This document shows, piece after piece, positions 30,723-39,098 of a DNA stretch of 46,749 bases. A program made the position numbers and the translations under genes. How positions within the stretch are numbered: the first letter of the stretch is position 1; the number at the start of each line of letters is the position of its first letter. Location: assembly GCA_016191955.1 (NCBI GenBank), contig JACPVC010000018.1, positions 1 through 46,749 on the forward strand, read 5' to 3'. The notes beneath the pieces are model-generated. The model saw nothing but the letters and a program-made list of their open reading frames with translations. It ran no database searches and was not told the origin of the DNA. The stretch is from Chloroflexota bacterium. Lineage in GTDB: Bacteria; Chloroflexota; Anaerolineae; Anaerolineales; Villigracilaceae.

Positions 30723-30753
30723 AAAGTCCCGAACCTGTTGGTTTCGGGACTTT
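30723..30753 (-). terminator. Terminator of mini-ORF cassette 2
   Basis: On the minus strand AAAGTCCCGAA (30753-30743) with TTCGGGACTTT (30733-30723), followed by TTCTTC. Stem and loop are the same as in the cassette 1 terminator. Confidence 0.8.
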
Positions 30754-30767
30754 GGATTTCATTCGTC

Positions 30768-30824
30768 TCAAGCTGTGACAGATCGTGTATATAATGGACG
30801 GCTTGAAGTGAAGGTCTGTTGCAT
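30768..30824 (-). CDS. 18-residue mini-ORF (cassette 2)
   Basis: ATG 30824 to TGA 30768, reading MQQTFTSSRPLYTRSVTA. DNA of the ends matches cassette 1: the TATAATCTCGCCC-to-ATG segment, TCAAGCCGTCC, and from GCTTGAGACGAAT through the terminator. A few inserted bases after the fifth codon shift the reading frame of the shared TCAAGCCGTCC, and the Ala-rich middle is absent. The peptide is therefore not conserved although the flanks are. Either this copy is decayed or the RNA, not the peptide, is the functional part. It lies upstream of the GT-C-like gene on the same strand. Confidence 0.35.
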   Translation of the reverse strand: MQQTFTSSRPLYTRSVTA

Positions 30825-30831
30825 GGGCGAG

Positions 30832-30861
30832 ATTATACCATCGACCTATTTACTCTGTCAT
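30832..30861 (-). promoter_or_regulatory. Promoter of mini-ORF cassette 2
   Basis: TATAAT (30837-30832) with ATGACA (30861-30856) 18 nt upstream. The ATG follows 7 nt after the -10, as in cassette 1. Confidence 0.55.
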
Positions 30862-30885
30862 GAATTAACAGTTTCAAAAAAATAT

Positions 30886-32379
30886 CTACTGCAATGGAAC
30901 ACAAAGCATTTGCCCAGTTTGTATATAACTCGAATCAAAAAGATTATTAACTGAGGCTAAATAAGGGGCTGAAATTAAATTATTCCTTGCAATACTATAC
31001 AATGTTTCACCTGCCTTTACAGTGTACGAAAAGCCATTTACATTCGCAGGGCGACAACATGAAGAATTTACCCGAATCAATTGATTAGTAGAAAACGCAC
31101 CCCACCCAATCAAGATATCTCCTGCACGCAAATTCGATTCAGACACCTGAAATCTTGCAGCAACGCTTGACAAAGTGTCTCCCGCTTGGACAACATACAT
31201 ACAGTAGTTAGCTTCAGAAGAAAACGCATAAAAAGTGGGTGTTAAAGGCGTTGAGACCTCAAAAGGCGAGCTCACTATAGGAACTGCCGTAAATGTTGAA
31301 GTGATAACAGGCTCTGGCGAGGGGGAATAAGTTATCAAAGTAGGAGTTGCAAAACTAGGGGGCAACGATGGAAGAATTAGTGGGGTCGGTGTTTGTTGCA
31401 CGGCACCGGGTAAATATTTTCTAATTGAGGGAAAGAATACTACTATGCATACACAGAAGAAAAGCATAGAGAAAATTGACATCAAAATAAATAGCACATC
31501 TGTTTCTTTCAAAAGCCATGGAGACCCAACAGTTGATTTAATTGCAGTCTTTACTATTAAATTAGCCACAGACACTCCAGAAATGAAATTTATACCGGGA
31601 ACTCCTGCAAAAATAAAAGACACCCCAATCCCTAATGTTCCTTCAACCGCAGAAGAAAAGAATTCATCAGCAATAAATTCATTTACGAACCAAGCTAGAT
31701 GCCTACTATATCTTTCGCGAGCGCTTAAATCTATCGCCCTACTATCAGTCGTGCCTATCCACCGAGAAAATGCTCCAGCAGCTTGCTCTCCCAAAAATAC
31801 AAAAATACGCTGTAATATTGGGGAAGCAGCTATTCCAACAGATTGAGCATGATGAATTTGCAAAAAATACAGGTCATACAATGGATGGGGTTTTAATCCT
31901 AGCTCGCTATTATAAGCACTTCGCAACCTCAAAAGATCCTCGTCTGACTGTCCTATTAGAATCGGTTCATATCTTTGAATTGGCTTTAATGACCTATCAT
32001 TTTCTCCCTTCTTAATTACACCATCTATAATGAACGAGTAGCGATTAATAATTCGTTCATATACTTCAACGCTGTATTGTCTTATTCTCTCATCTGTCGC
32101 ATTACTTAAACTATGAATTTTCGCACTAGAATTTCGTGATATTAAACCAGTTCTCTGCATCCCCTTAATATGCGCGTAAATTAAATCAATTAGAAGCGAA
32201 TCCCCTGAAATTGAAGACCAAATCATTGTAACAAGTGCGCTGGGAACCTCAACAACAGCTTCTTTAGTTACAACCTTGTTTATTATTTTTTCCAAATTCA
32301 ACAGATCAAACACAAACAACGAAATATCTAGTAAGTAGGCTTTACGTTCATCTTGTTTCGTTTCATAAGTTTGCGGCAT
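30886..32379 (-). CDS. Membrane protein with two C-terminal LysM domains, AT-rich gene
   Basis: A 497-residue protein. Residues 1 to about 290 form an unrecognised, mostly helical region. A membrane segment follows (DVLFILMSIFSMLFFCVCIVVFF, near 292-317), then a Thr/Pro/Ser-rich stalk. Two LysM-like domains follow: YVVQAGDTLSSVAARFQVSESNLRAGD and YTVKAGETLYSIARNNLISAPYLASVNNL, ending MLCVPLQ. LysM binds peptidoglycan or chitin-like glycans, so the C-terminus should be outside and the large N-terminal region in the cytoplasm. A second hydrophobic stretch (GIGVSFIFAGVPGINFISGVSVANL) may be another membrane part. The gene is much richer in A/T than its neighbours and uses many ATA, AGA and TTA codons, a sign of recent transfer. 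Confidence 0.75.
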   Translation of the reverse strand: MPQTYETKQDERKAYLLDISLFVFDLLNLEKIINKVVTKEAVVEVPSALVTMIWSSISGDSLLIDLIYAHIKGMQRTGLISRNSSAKIHSLSNATDERIRQYSVEVYERIINRYSFIIDGVIKKGENDRSLKPIQRYEPILIGQSDEDLLRLRSAYNSELGLKPHPLYDLYFLQIHHAQSVGIAASPILQRIFVFLGEQAAGAFSRWIGTTDSRAIDLSARERYSRHLAWFVNEFIADEFFSSAVEGTLGIGVSFIFAGVPGINFISGVSVANLIVKTAIKSTVGSPWLLKETDVLFILMSIFSMLFFCVCIVVFFPSIRKYLPGAVQQTPTPLILPSLPPSFATPTLITYSPSPEPVITSTFTAVPIVSSPFEVSTPLTPTFYAFSSEANYCMYVVQAGDTLSSVAARFQVSESNLRAGDILIGWGAFSTNQLIRVNSSCCRPANVNGFSYTVKAGETLYSIARNNLISAPYLASVNNLFDSSYIQTGQMLCVPLQ

Positions 32380-32529
32380 AAGACCCCAGCTTTCATAGTT
32401 GACATCCTAAATATATAACATCAATAAATTTAATGCAAGAACATCTTTAACAAAAAGAGAGTAAAAATGACAAAACTCACTTGTCCCCCGTCACCAAACA
32501 CCATATCCTAGGAGGGAAAGGGTAAAACC

Positions 32530-33084
32530 ATGAACACAACCAATCAACCCACCTTATGGAGTCTCATCCTCAAAACCAGCGTGGCACACACACTGACGTA
32601 TTTCCTGATGGGCATCCTTGCTTTCAATTTCCTCGATTATGCCAATTCATATATCACCGGTCCGCTGGCGTGTTTTATGCGTCCAACCGACAGTCCCTGG
32701 GTGGCGGCGGGACCCGCGCTCCAATGGATTCGCGGCATCATCTTCGCGTTGGCGTTCTATCCACTACGCGAGACCTTCTTCGGGAAGAAGAACGGTTGGC
32801 TGATCCTCTTCTGGACTCTAGTCGCGCTCGGTGTCCTCTCCACGTTTGGACCGGCTCCCGCTTCCATTGAGGGAATCATCTACACCATTATTCCGACTGA
32901 CATCAGAAGCTACGTCGAAGTCGTTCCACAGGCTTTCCTATTCTCAGGCTTGTTGTATTACTGGGTCAATCACCCTGAAAAGAAATGGTTGAACTGGGTG
33001 TTAGGAATCCTCTTCGCGCTTATCCTGCTCATGTCCGTGATGGGTGTGATGGCAGCGAACGGAATGTTGCAGGTCCCAGCCTAA
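32530..33084 (+). CDS. Hypothetical membrane protein
   Basis: A 184-residue protein with four likely membrane segments (near 14-33, 62-78, 88-107 and 152-175). No family is recognised. A polar loop holds FYPLRETFFGKKNG and a final loop VNHPEKKWLN. It has a strong ribosome-binding site (GGAGGGAAAGGG) 5-6 nt before ATG. Base composition returns to that of the surrounding genome after the AT-rich LysM gene. The next gene starts 24 nt downstream with its own strong site, so the two are probably cotranscribed. Confidence 0.65.
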   Translation: MNTTNQPTLWSLILKTSVAHTLTYFLMGILAFNFLDYANSYITGPLACFMRPTDSPWVAAGPALQWIRGIIFALAFYPLRETFFGKKNGWLILFWTLVALGVLSTFGPAPASIEGIIYTIIPTDIRSYVEVVPQAFLFSGLLYYWVNHPEKKWLNWVLGILFALILLMSVMGVMAANGMLQVPA

Positions 33085-33108
33085 GGTAAAGCCAGGAGGG
33101 CATCAACC

Positions 33109-33516
33109 ATGATTCAAGCAATATTGACCGCGTATGTTATTGTCAAATGGATCGGGGCATGGAGTTTATTCGAAGGGATCGCGGCGGTGTGTCTCTACTC
33201 GGGGTTATGCATCTTTGCGCTCCTTTTCTATATCGGTTCCCTGTTAAGCCGGGGCACTCTCGGAGCCGTAGGCGCACTAGTCAACGATGGTGGTCTTGGT
33301 ATTTTTATCGCGCCCGCCTTGTGGATCCTGTTCTTCACCCTGTATCCCCTCGGGTTGGTGGACTGGCTCGTTGCCCTGCATATCCTGAAAAACAATCAAG
33401 GCTACTTTTTTTCTCATGCAACTCCATCCACCTTCGATATGATCGCCTTGGCATTAACCATCATTATGTTCGCCGCACCCTTTTTCAAGGTCTGGAAGGC
33501 AAGCAAAGATTCTTGA
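33109..33516 (+). CDS. Hypothetical membrane protein
   Basis: A 135-residue protein with about four hydrophobic segments (near 3-18, 22-44, 59-90 and 112-128). No family is recognised. The ribosome-binding site is CAGGAGGGCAT. It lies in the same run as the 184-residue membrane protein and just before the hemolysin III gene. Function unknown. Confidence 0.6.
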   Translation: MIQAILTAYVIVKWIGAWSLFEGIAAVCLYSGLCIFALLFYIGSLLSRGTLGAVGALVNDGGLGIFIAPALWILFFTLYPLGLVDWLVALHILKNNQGYFFSHATPSTFDMIALALTIIMFAAPFFKVWKASKDS

Positions 33517-33542
33517 TATGCCGCCAGCGGGTACGTTATACT
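33513..33542 (+). promoter_or_regulatory. Promoter of hemolysin III gene, leaderless geometry
   Basis: TTGATA (33513-33518), 18-nt spacer, TATACT (33537-33542), then 7 nt to the ATG at 33550. The -35 overlaps the stop of the previous gene. Confidence 0.55.
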
Positions 33543-33549
33543 CGCCCGC

Positions 33550-34245
33550 ATGACCAAGCAAAAACCTCCTCTCGACCCGCTCATCTCTGCGCCGGATAGC
33601 AACGAATATTTCAACGCCATCAGTCACCTCATCGGAGCGATACTGTCAATTTCCGCATTGGCAGTCTTGGTCTCTCTTGCGGCAATTGCAGACAAGCCCG
33701 CCCATGTGGTGGGATTTGCCATCTACGGCGTCAGCCTGTTCCTCTCGTTCCTGTTCAGTTGCCTGCTTCATTTCTTCCTGCTCTTCAATAAATACCTGCG
33801 CGTCTTCGGCGTGCTCGACCACAATGCCATCTACATCCTCATCGCCGGGACGTACACACCGTTTTGTCTCACCATCTTCAACGGCGCGATGGGTTGGGTG
33901 CTATTCGGGGTCATCTGGAGTTTGGCGGTTTTCTTCATCACGATCAAATCCATCTTCTTCACAAAAATCCCTGTATGGATGTCGAACCTCAGCTTCCTGC
34001 TCATGGGCTGGATCATCGTTTTCTTGATCGGTCCCATCTATAATCAGCTTGGCACGAGCGCCATGTCCCTGCTCATCGCGGGTGGACTATGTTACACCGT
34101 CGGTGCGTTGATCTTCGCCTATGGCAAGCCCAATCCCTTCCCACCGCATTTTGGCAACCACGAGATCTGGCACATTTGCGTTCTGGCAGGTAACACGTTC
34201 ATGTTCCTCGTCATGGTCTGGTATGTGCTGCCCTACCCCAAATAA
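33550..34245 (+). CDS. Hemolysin III family protein (PAQR-like)
   Basis: A 231-residue, seven-helix membrane protein of the hemolysin III/YqfA/PAQR group. Signatures are NEYFNAISHLIGA near the N-terminus, LLHFF and LDHNAIYILIAGTYTPF in the middle, and FGNHEIWHICVLAGN at the end; the Ser/His/Asp residues there form the group's likely zinc site. Related proteins act as possible amide hydrolases or lipid sensors; pore formation was reported for one Bacillus protein. The start has a TATACT box 7 nt upstream and no Shine-Dalgarno, so the transcript is probably leaderless. It is separate from the preceding membrane protein genes by only 33 nt. Confidence 0.88.
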   Translation: MTKQKPPLDPLISAPDSNEYFNAISHLIGAILSISALAVLVSLAAIADKPAHVVGFAIYGVSLFLSFLFSCLLHFFLLFNKYLRVFGVLDHNAIYILIAGTYTPFCLTIFNGAMGWVLFGVIWSLAVFFITIKSIFFTKIPVWMSNLSFLLMGWIIVFLIGPIYNQLGTSAMSLLIAGGLCYTVGALIFAYGKPNPFPPHFGNHEIWHICVLAGNTFMFLVMVWYVLPYPK

Positions 34246-34587
34246 ATTCACACTCCCATCACCCAATCGAAGTGATAAAAGAATACATGAAGATTTGGAA
34301 GAATGCTTCATAGCGCCTCAAGTCGAATTTGATGTAGTTCAATACAAGGGGAGCAATAGTCAATTCCGTTGAGCAGGCTTCGGGGTGACATAAAGTGGTG
34401 AAAATCCAAGAGACACTCAACCTAAATGAGACGAATTTTGTCTTGTATTTTTCGTCTCCCTTCCTTATAATTAACAAAAATGCAAGGTCCCTATATGTTT
34501 GCATAGAAGGAGGTCTTTATCACTCACTATTGATCAGCATGGTTCTTCAATTCAATTTACAAATTATTTTTACAGGAGAACAAAAGC
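34246..34587. other. AT-rich intergenic region with a promoter
   Basis: About 340 bp with no gene recognised. A TTGTAT-17-TATAAT pair (34443-34448 and 34466-34471) could drive the 5'-nucleotidase gene with a leader of about 110 nt that ends in the ribosome-binding site AGGAG. No clear terminator is seen after the hemolysin III gene. Confidence 0.45.
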
Positions 34588-36282
34588 ATGAAGACCCGAA
34601 GACAAAGCTTATTAGTACTGCTGATTGCTCTTATGACCTTGGTCTCTGCAACAGGTGCAGGTGCCGCTGCACCGCAACAAGAGACGATTGACATCCAGAT
34701 CCTAAACGTTTCAGATTGGCACGGTCAACTTGACCCGTTGGTTGTTGGAACAGCACAGGTCGGCGGCGCTGCCGTGCTTTCCGCTTATTTTCAGGCAGAC
34801 CGTCTAGCCAACCCCAACACCATCACCCTTACCGCTGGAGACGCCTTCGGCGCCACGCCTCCAATCTCCGGTTTTTTTGGTGATGTGCCCACCATCGAAG
34901 CGATGAACCTGATGGGCTTCCAAGTGGACACCCTCGGAAACCACAACTTTGACGGCGGGATCGCCCATCTCCAAAGCCTGATCGATATTGCAGATTTCCA
35001 ATATGTTTCTGCCAATTTGGAAAACCGCGATGATAACCTGACCGGGGTGGAAGATTTCAAGATATTCGATGTAGCGGGTGTCAAAGTTGCTATCATCGGT
35101 CTTACCAATCCTGAAGCACCTACACTTGTTTTCCCTGGCAGTTTCGGTACCAGTACCCCCACCGACCCCGCTAAAGCCGCCCTTAAGGCGCGCAACGCGG
35201 CAAAAGATGCAGGCGCTGAGCTCGTGATCGTTATTTGTCATATGGGCGTGACCGGTTTCAACCCAGATGGCTCTCCCTACGGACCCTTAATCGATTTAGC
35301 AAAAGCGGTCAACAAGGATAACAACAAGAGTCAGAAGATCGATGTCATCATCGGCGATCACACCGACATTCAGTTCAGCGGCATCATCAACGGCGCGTTG
35401 GTGTATGAGAACCGCAGCAAGGGTCTCACTTATGCCAAAGCCAAGCTGACCGTGAATGCCAACAACCATAAGCTTGTCGATCAATCTGTCCAGTTCGTAA
35501 CACCATTTGCCGCCACAATTACAGCAGATCCGGCTGTTGCAGCATTGGTCCAGTCTTACCGCACGCAGTTGACCCCGATCCTTGGGACCGTTATCGGTTC
35601 CTCCACTGTGGAAGTCCTGCGCACCGACTCATGCGGAAATTCCAACGGACGCCTTTGCGAATCACTGGTTGGTAACGTAACCGCAGACGCAATGCGTGAA
35701 CACTATGGAACGGACTTTGCCATTACCAATTCCGGCGGCTTGCGCAATAGACTCACCTGCCCCACCGCTGGCGGTGGAGACGGTTTCTGCCCTGTGTATA
35801 TCGCGCCTCCCTACAAGATCACGCGCGGACAGGTTCTGGCTGTGCTGCCTTTCGGCAACGTGGCTGTGACATTGTCCGTCAATGGTGCAGAGCTGAAGTC
35901 GATGCTTGAGAATGGAGTCTCATCCATGCCCGGCGCGAACGGACGCTTCCCGCAAGTTTCCGGTCTATGCTTCACCTACAACATTCAAGCAACTGCCGGA
36001 AACCGTATCACTGGCGCGGTTCGTCAAGCGGAAGATGGAAGCTGCACAGGCGATCCTGTCGACTTGACCTCTGCCGGCACATACACAATTGCGATGAATG
36101 ATTTCATGGCAAATGGCGGCGACGGATACCCGAATTTCGCCAACCGCATGGTCACCCGTGAAATCCTCGATCAGGTCCTCGCGGATTACATCACTGCCGC
36201 TGGCACTATTTCCCCAAGCATTCAGGGACGCATCGTTTGCACCACGACCGGTGTCACGGCCTGCCCGGTTGTCCAGCCATAA
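34588..36282 (+). CDS. Secreted 5'-nucleotidase/2',3'-cyclic phosphodiesterase family protein
   Basis: A 564-residue exported protein. The signal peptide (KTRRQSLLVLLIALMTLVSATGAGAAA) is cut near residue 27. The N-terminal metallophosphoesterase domain has ILNVSDWHGQLD, TAGDAFGATPP, DTLGNHNFDGG, ICHMG and IGDHTD, giving the two-metal site; GNHNFD replaces the more common GNHEFD. The C-terminal substrate domain (5_nucleotid_C) begins near TVIGSS, and includes SLVGNVTADAMRE, ITNSGGLRNRL and NDFMANGGDGY. It releases phosphate from extracellular nucleotides. Four or more cysteines in this half may pair (for example CPTAGGGDGFC). It stands alone between a promoter region and a strong terminator. 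Confidence 0.9.
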   Translation: MKTRRQSLLVLLIALMTLVSATGAGAAAPQQETIDIQILNVSDWHGQLDPLVVGTAQVGGAAVLSAYFQADRLANPNTITLTAGDAFGATPPISGFFGDVPTIEAMNLMGFQVDTLGNHNFDGGIAHLQSLIDIADFQYVSANLENRDDNLTGVEDFKIFDVAGVKVAIIGLTNPEAPTLVFPGSFGTSTPTDPAKAALKARNAAKDAGAELVIVICHMGVTGFNPDGSPYGPLIDLAKAVNKDNNKSQKIDVIIGDHTDIQFSGIINGALVYENRSKGLTYAKAKLTVNANNHKLVDQSVQFVTPFAATITADPAVAALVQSYRTQLTPILGTVIGSSTVEVLRTDSCGNSNGRLCESLVGNVTADAMREHYGTDFAITNSGGLRNRLTCPTAGGGDGFCPVYIAPPYKITRGQVLAVLPFGNVAVTLSVNGAELKSMLENGVSSMPGANGRFPQVSGLCFTYNIQATAGNRITGAVRQAEDGSCTGDPVDLTSAGTYTIAMNDFMANGGDGYPNFANRMVTREILDQVLADYITAAGTISPSIQGRIVCTTTGVTACPVVQP

Positions 36283-36301
36283 AGTTATTCGTTACATAGA
36301 T

Positions 36302-36335
36302 AAAAAGCATCCCGTCGCAAGGCGGGATGCTTTTT
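36302..36335 (+). terminator. Intrinsic terminator
   Basis: AAAAAGCATCCCG (36302-36314) pairs with CGGGATGCTTTTT (36323-36335), just after the 5'-nucleotidase gene. Confidence 0.9.
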
Positions 36336-36364
36336 ATCAGAATGCCCATCCACAAGGAGCTTGA

Positions 36365-36847
36365 ATGAAAAAGCTGATCTTACCCATATTTGCGTTGCTG
36401 GTTGCTTGTGCGCCTATGCAAATATCTTCTCAACCGACCCAGATTTCGGATCAATATCCGACGCTGATGCCAACACCCACCCTTGCCGTGCTTACCAGGG
36501 AAATTGACAATGAAGAAAAGGAAGCAGCATTCAATTTCCTTTATGAGATGAAAAACAATCTCGCCAGGAGAGAATATGAACACTTTGCAGAGGAAATCCG
36601 CTATCCCATTACCGTCAATGTGGAAGGGCAGCCCAAGACTTTCATTTACATGGCAGAGTTCGAGGATTACTTTGAGAAAATCTTCAGCGAAGAGACTCTA
36701 ACATTCCTAACCGCCGTGGATGAAACTGAATTGACCTTCACCTCCGAAGGCGTGAAAGTGGGAAACGGCATTATCTGGTTCGACCTGATCTGCCAGGACC
36801 TGAATTGCGATGAAGCCGAGTTCATGGTCACACAGATAAACAACTAA
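36365..36847 (+). CDS. Small lipoprotein, unknown function
   Basis: A 160-residue protein with a clear lipoprotein signal (KKLILPIFALLVAC, Cys at about residue 15), a Ser/Thr/Pro stalk, and a globular part of about 110 residues. That part (EEKEAAFNFLYEMKNNLARREYEHFAEEIRYPITV) has a shape similar to SnoaL/NTF2-type or DUF4878-type small folds but is not firmly recognised. Two cysteines near the end (ICQDLNC) may form a disulfide. The ribosome-binding site is AAGGAGCTTGA. It lies 45 nt before the broken mtnN gene. Confidence 0.7.
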   Translation: MKKLILPIFALLVACAPMQISSQPTQISDQYPTLMPTPTLAVLTREIDNEEKEAAFNFLYEMKNNLARREYEHFAEEIRYPITVNVEGQPKTFIYMAEFEDYFEKIFSEETLTFLTAVDETELTFTSEGVKVGNGIIWFDLICQDLNCDEAEFMVTQINN

Positions 36848-36891
36848 TTGAGTTAGAATGCAACAAATCTGACACGAAGGGAAACCCTCTC

Positions 36892-37646
36892 ATGAAAATT
36901 GGCATCATCGGCGCCATGACGAAGAACTCGTCCCCATCCGCGCACTCTCGCACCATCTTGAAAAGATCGAAAAAGGCAATCGCCATTACTGGCATGGCGA
37001 TATGCATGGGCATCAGGTTTATTTAACCCGCTGCGACCCAGGCAAGGTTAATGCTGTCATCGCCACCCAACAACTGCTGGATTTCTTCACCCCAGACTGT
37101 CTCTTCAACATGGGCAGTTCCGGCGCGCTCTCACCCAACCTCGAAGTGGGCGATCTCGTCGTAGCCACCGAAGCCATCCAACATGATTTCGACCTGACTG
37201 GCTGGGGCATGAAACCCGGCGAGATTCTCTTTGACGTAAAAACCGCCGAAAACGGACAACTGACCTTCACCTCCCGTCAAATCTTTCCCACCGACCCGAA
37301 ACTCGTTCAACTGACCTTCGATGTGGCACAGACCGTGGAGTTGGATAAACTCAAGGAGCACTCTCCCAAAGTCCACAAAGGACGCATCGTCAGCGGCGAT
37401 CAATTTATCAGCAGCGTTGAAAAAGCCGGAAACTTATGGAACACCCACCAAGCCCTGTGCGTGGATATGGAAGCCGCTGCCATCGCGCACACCTGCCAGA
37501 TCAACAATGTCCCCTTCCTGTGTGTCCGCGCCATGTCGGACAAAGCCGATCACTCCGCCAATGTCAGCTTCACCGATTTCCTTGTCGCTGCCACGCACAA
37601 CTACGGCAGAGTCTTCGACAAACTTATTCAGCAACTCGGCAAATAA
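36892..37646 (+). pseudogene. mtnN: 5'-methylthioadenosine/SAH nucleosidase, one-base frameshift
   Basis: The N-terminus MKIGIIGAM is in one frame (ATG 36892) and the rest in another. Dropping one G after ATG at 36916-36918 (ATGGAC to ATGAC) explains it. Restored, the protein would read MDEELVPIRALSHHLEKIEK and continue through the open frame up to 37646. The body shows the MTAN pattern: FNMGSSGALSPNLEVGDLVV, IVSGDQFI, VDMEAAAIAHTC and RAMSDKADHSANVSF with the catalytic Asp. The enzyme splits SAH and MTA, giving S-ribosylhomocysteine for LuxS (20263). If the base is really lost, a start at 37002 would lack about 37 residues. A sequencing error is quite possible. The downstream frame is otherwise intact. 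Confidence 0.8.
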
Positions 37647-37652
37647 CTGCCC

Positions 37653-37726
37653 GCCCGACAGTCAACCGTCGGGCTATTCATACAAAAAACCTCGCTAAAA
37701 TGGGGTAGTCCCGCCCTGGCGGGACT
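37653..37726 (+). terminator. Two hairpins after mtnN
   Basis: GCCCGAC/GTCGGGC (37653-37659 with 37668-37674), then AGTCCCGCC/GGCGGGACT (37707-37715 with 37718-37726) followed by TTT. The second could be a terminator; the tight loop would open by one or two pairs. Confidence 0.5.
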
Positions 37727-37779
37727 TTGTAGGAATAGCGCGGGTTCATCTGTGCGGTGCATAAAAAGCAAATCTCCAT

Positions 37780-38997
37780 ATGGAACTCTTCTTCTTCGGC
37801 TTCACCCTCTGGCTCGGCGCATATTTACTGGCGCGTTCCACACATAAACAAACCGTGCAATTCACGGGCTGGGGACTCATCGCCTACGCCCTCGCGCTCG
37901 CCATCTACATTCTCTTTCAGCAATTCATTCTTATCATTCTCCTCATCCCCGCCCTGCTGTGGATCGGCGCAGCCCTATACCTTTTGCCCGAAGAAGATCC
38001 CAAACGCAGCATCCTGATCCGCACCTGGGCAGTGACCGCAATTCCGCTCGCGATCCTTACACAAGTCAACGCATGGTTTGCTGTGTTTATCATTCTTGCA
38101 CTTATTCTGTGTGCGGGTATGGTTGTCCGCCTTGCTCTTCGTTCGCAATTCAAAAACACATACGCCTTGCTTGCCGTTATCACTTTATTCGTTACGCTCA
38201 GTTCAGGGTTGCTCATCCTTCCGTTGAACTGGCTGCCGCTCAACTGGGGTTTCGTTTTACTCGGCTTCGACCTGCTCTTTCTTGGCATTACCATCACCGC
38301 CCTTGATGCCTTCGACGAAGGCGAAACGATCCGCGCCCATCTCGTCCGCTCGCTTGTTTCTAACATATATTATTCGGGTGCGCTTCTTTTGATCGCCAGC
38401 TTCTTCAACCCGACCCCATCCCTACTGGTTGCTCTGCTTACATTTGGGATCCTCACCCAAACTTTTTCCAACGCCATTCAAAAAGGATTGGACGCGCTCA
38501 CTCTGCCCGCCCATATCAATGACGAACGCGAGACCCTGCGCCAAACAGCGGATGCCCTTCCGCTTCTCTCCGCGCTCGAACCGGACTCTGCCAACGAGGA
38601 GCAGTTCACCCGTCTGACGCGACGCGCGCTCTCCCATCTCGGTGACCTGCCCAAACTGGCGACGAGTCCGCTTGTGAATCTTCCCGCCGTGCAAGGGACA
38701 AATCCGCTCGACCGCGCGCATTCGCTTAAGTCCCTGCTTGTTCAAAGCATTCAAAAACTCAAACCACAGACCGATTCAAGTTTCGACACCAGTGACGCAT
38801 GGCGCTATTACAACGCCATCTACTTCCCTTATGTACTCGGACTAAAACCCTACACCCGCCGTGCAGACATGTCCACCCTCGACGAAACCTCCCGCGCCGC
38901 CCTCGACTGGTTCCAAACCACCGTCCCCGAGCGGACGCTGCACAACTGGCAGAACACCGCCGCCAAACTGATCGCGGAGGATTTAAGAAAATCGTAA
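37780..38997 (+). CDS. Hypothetical polytopic membrane protein with C-terminal soluble region
   Basis: A 405-residue protein. Residues 1 to about 230 form roughly seven hydrophobic helices (starting LFFFGFTLWLGAYLLA). Residues 240-405 are soluble, charged and mostly helical (LPAHINDERETLRQTADALPLLSALE and WRYYNAIYFPYVLGLKPYTRRADM). The layout looks like a membrane sensor with a cytoplasmic domain, but no kinase, GGDEF or HTH motif is visible. No family is recognised. There is no clear ribosome-binding site before the ATG. No partner gene is close on the same strand except the 129-residue membrane protein 100 nt downstream. Confidence 0.65.
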   Translation: MELFFFGFTLWLGAYLLARSTHKQTVQFTGWGLIAYALALAIYILFQQFILIILLIPALLWIGAALYLLPEEDPKRSILIRTWAVTAIPLAILTQVNAWFAVFIILALILCAGMVVRLALRSQFKNTYALLAVITLFVTLSSGLLILPLNWLPLNWGFVLLGFDLLFLGITITALDAFDEGETIRAHLVRSLVSNIYYSGALLLIASFFNPTPSLLVALLTFGILTQTFSNAIQKGLDALTLPAHINDERETLRQTADALPLLSALEPDSANEEQFTRLTRRALSHLGDLPKLATSPLVNLPAVQGTNPLDRAHSLKSLLVQSIQKLKPQTDSSFDTSDAWRYYNAIYFPYVLGLKPYTRRADMSTLDETSRAALDWFQTTVPERTLHNWQNTAAKLIAEDLRKS

Positions 38998-39098
38998 CGC
39001 GAGATAGTATCTTGCGTTACCAACTGGCAGCAAATGGCAGTCCTTTTCGTGGACATGGCAGTCCGCGAACTCCTAGAATGGGCGGCAAGGAGAAAAAA

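Noticed and set aside
38799-39098. Upstream in-frame extension of the 129-residue membrane protein
   Set aside because: It overlaps the previous gene in another frame and is Arg/Pro-rich without protein-like pattern; ATG 39099 has a good ribosome-binding site.
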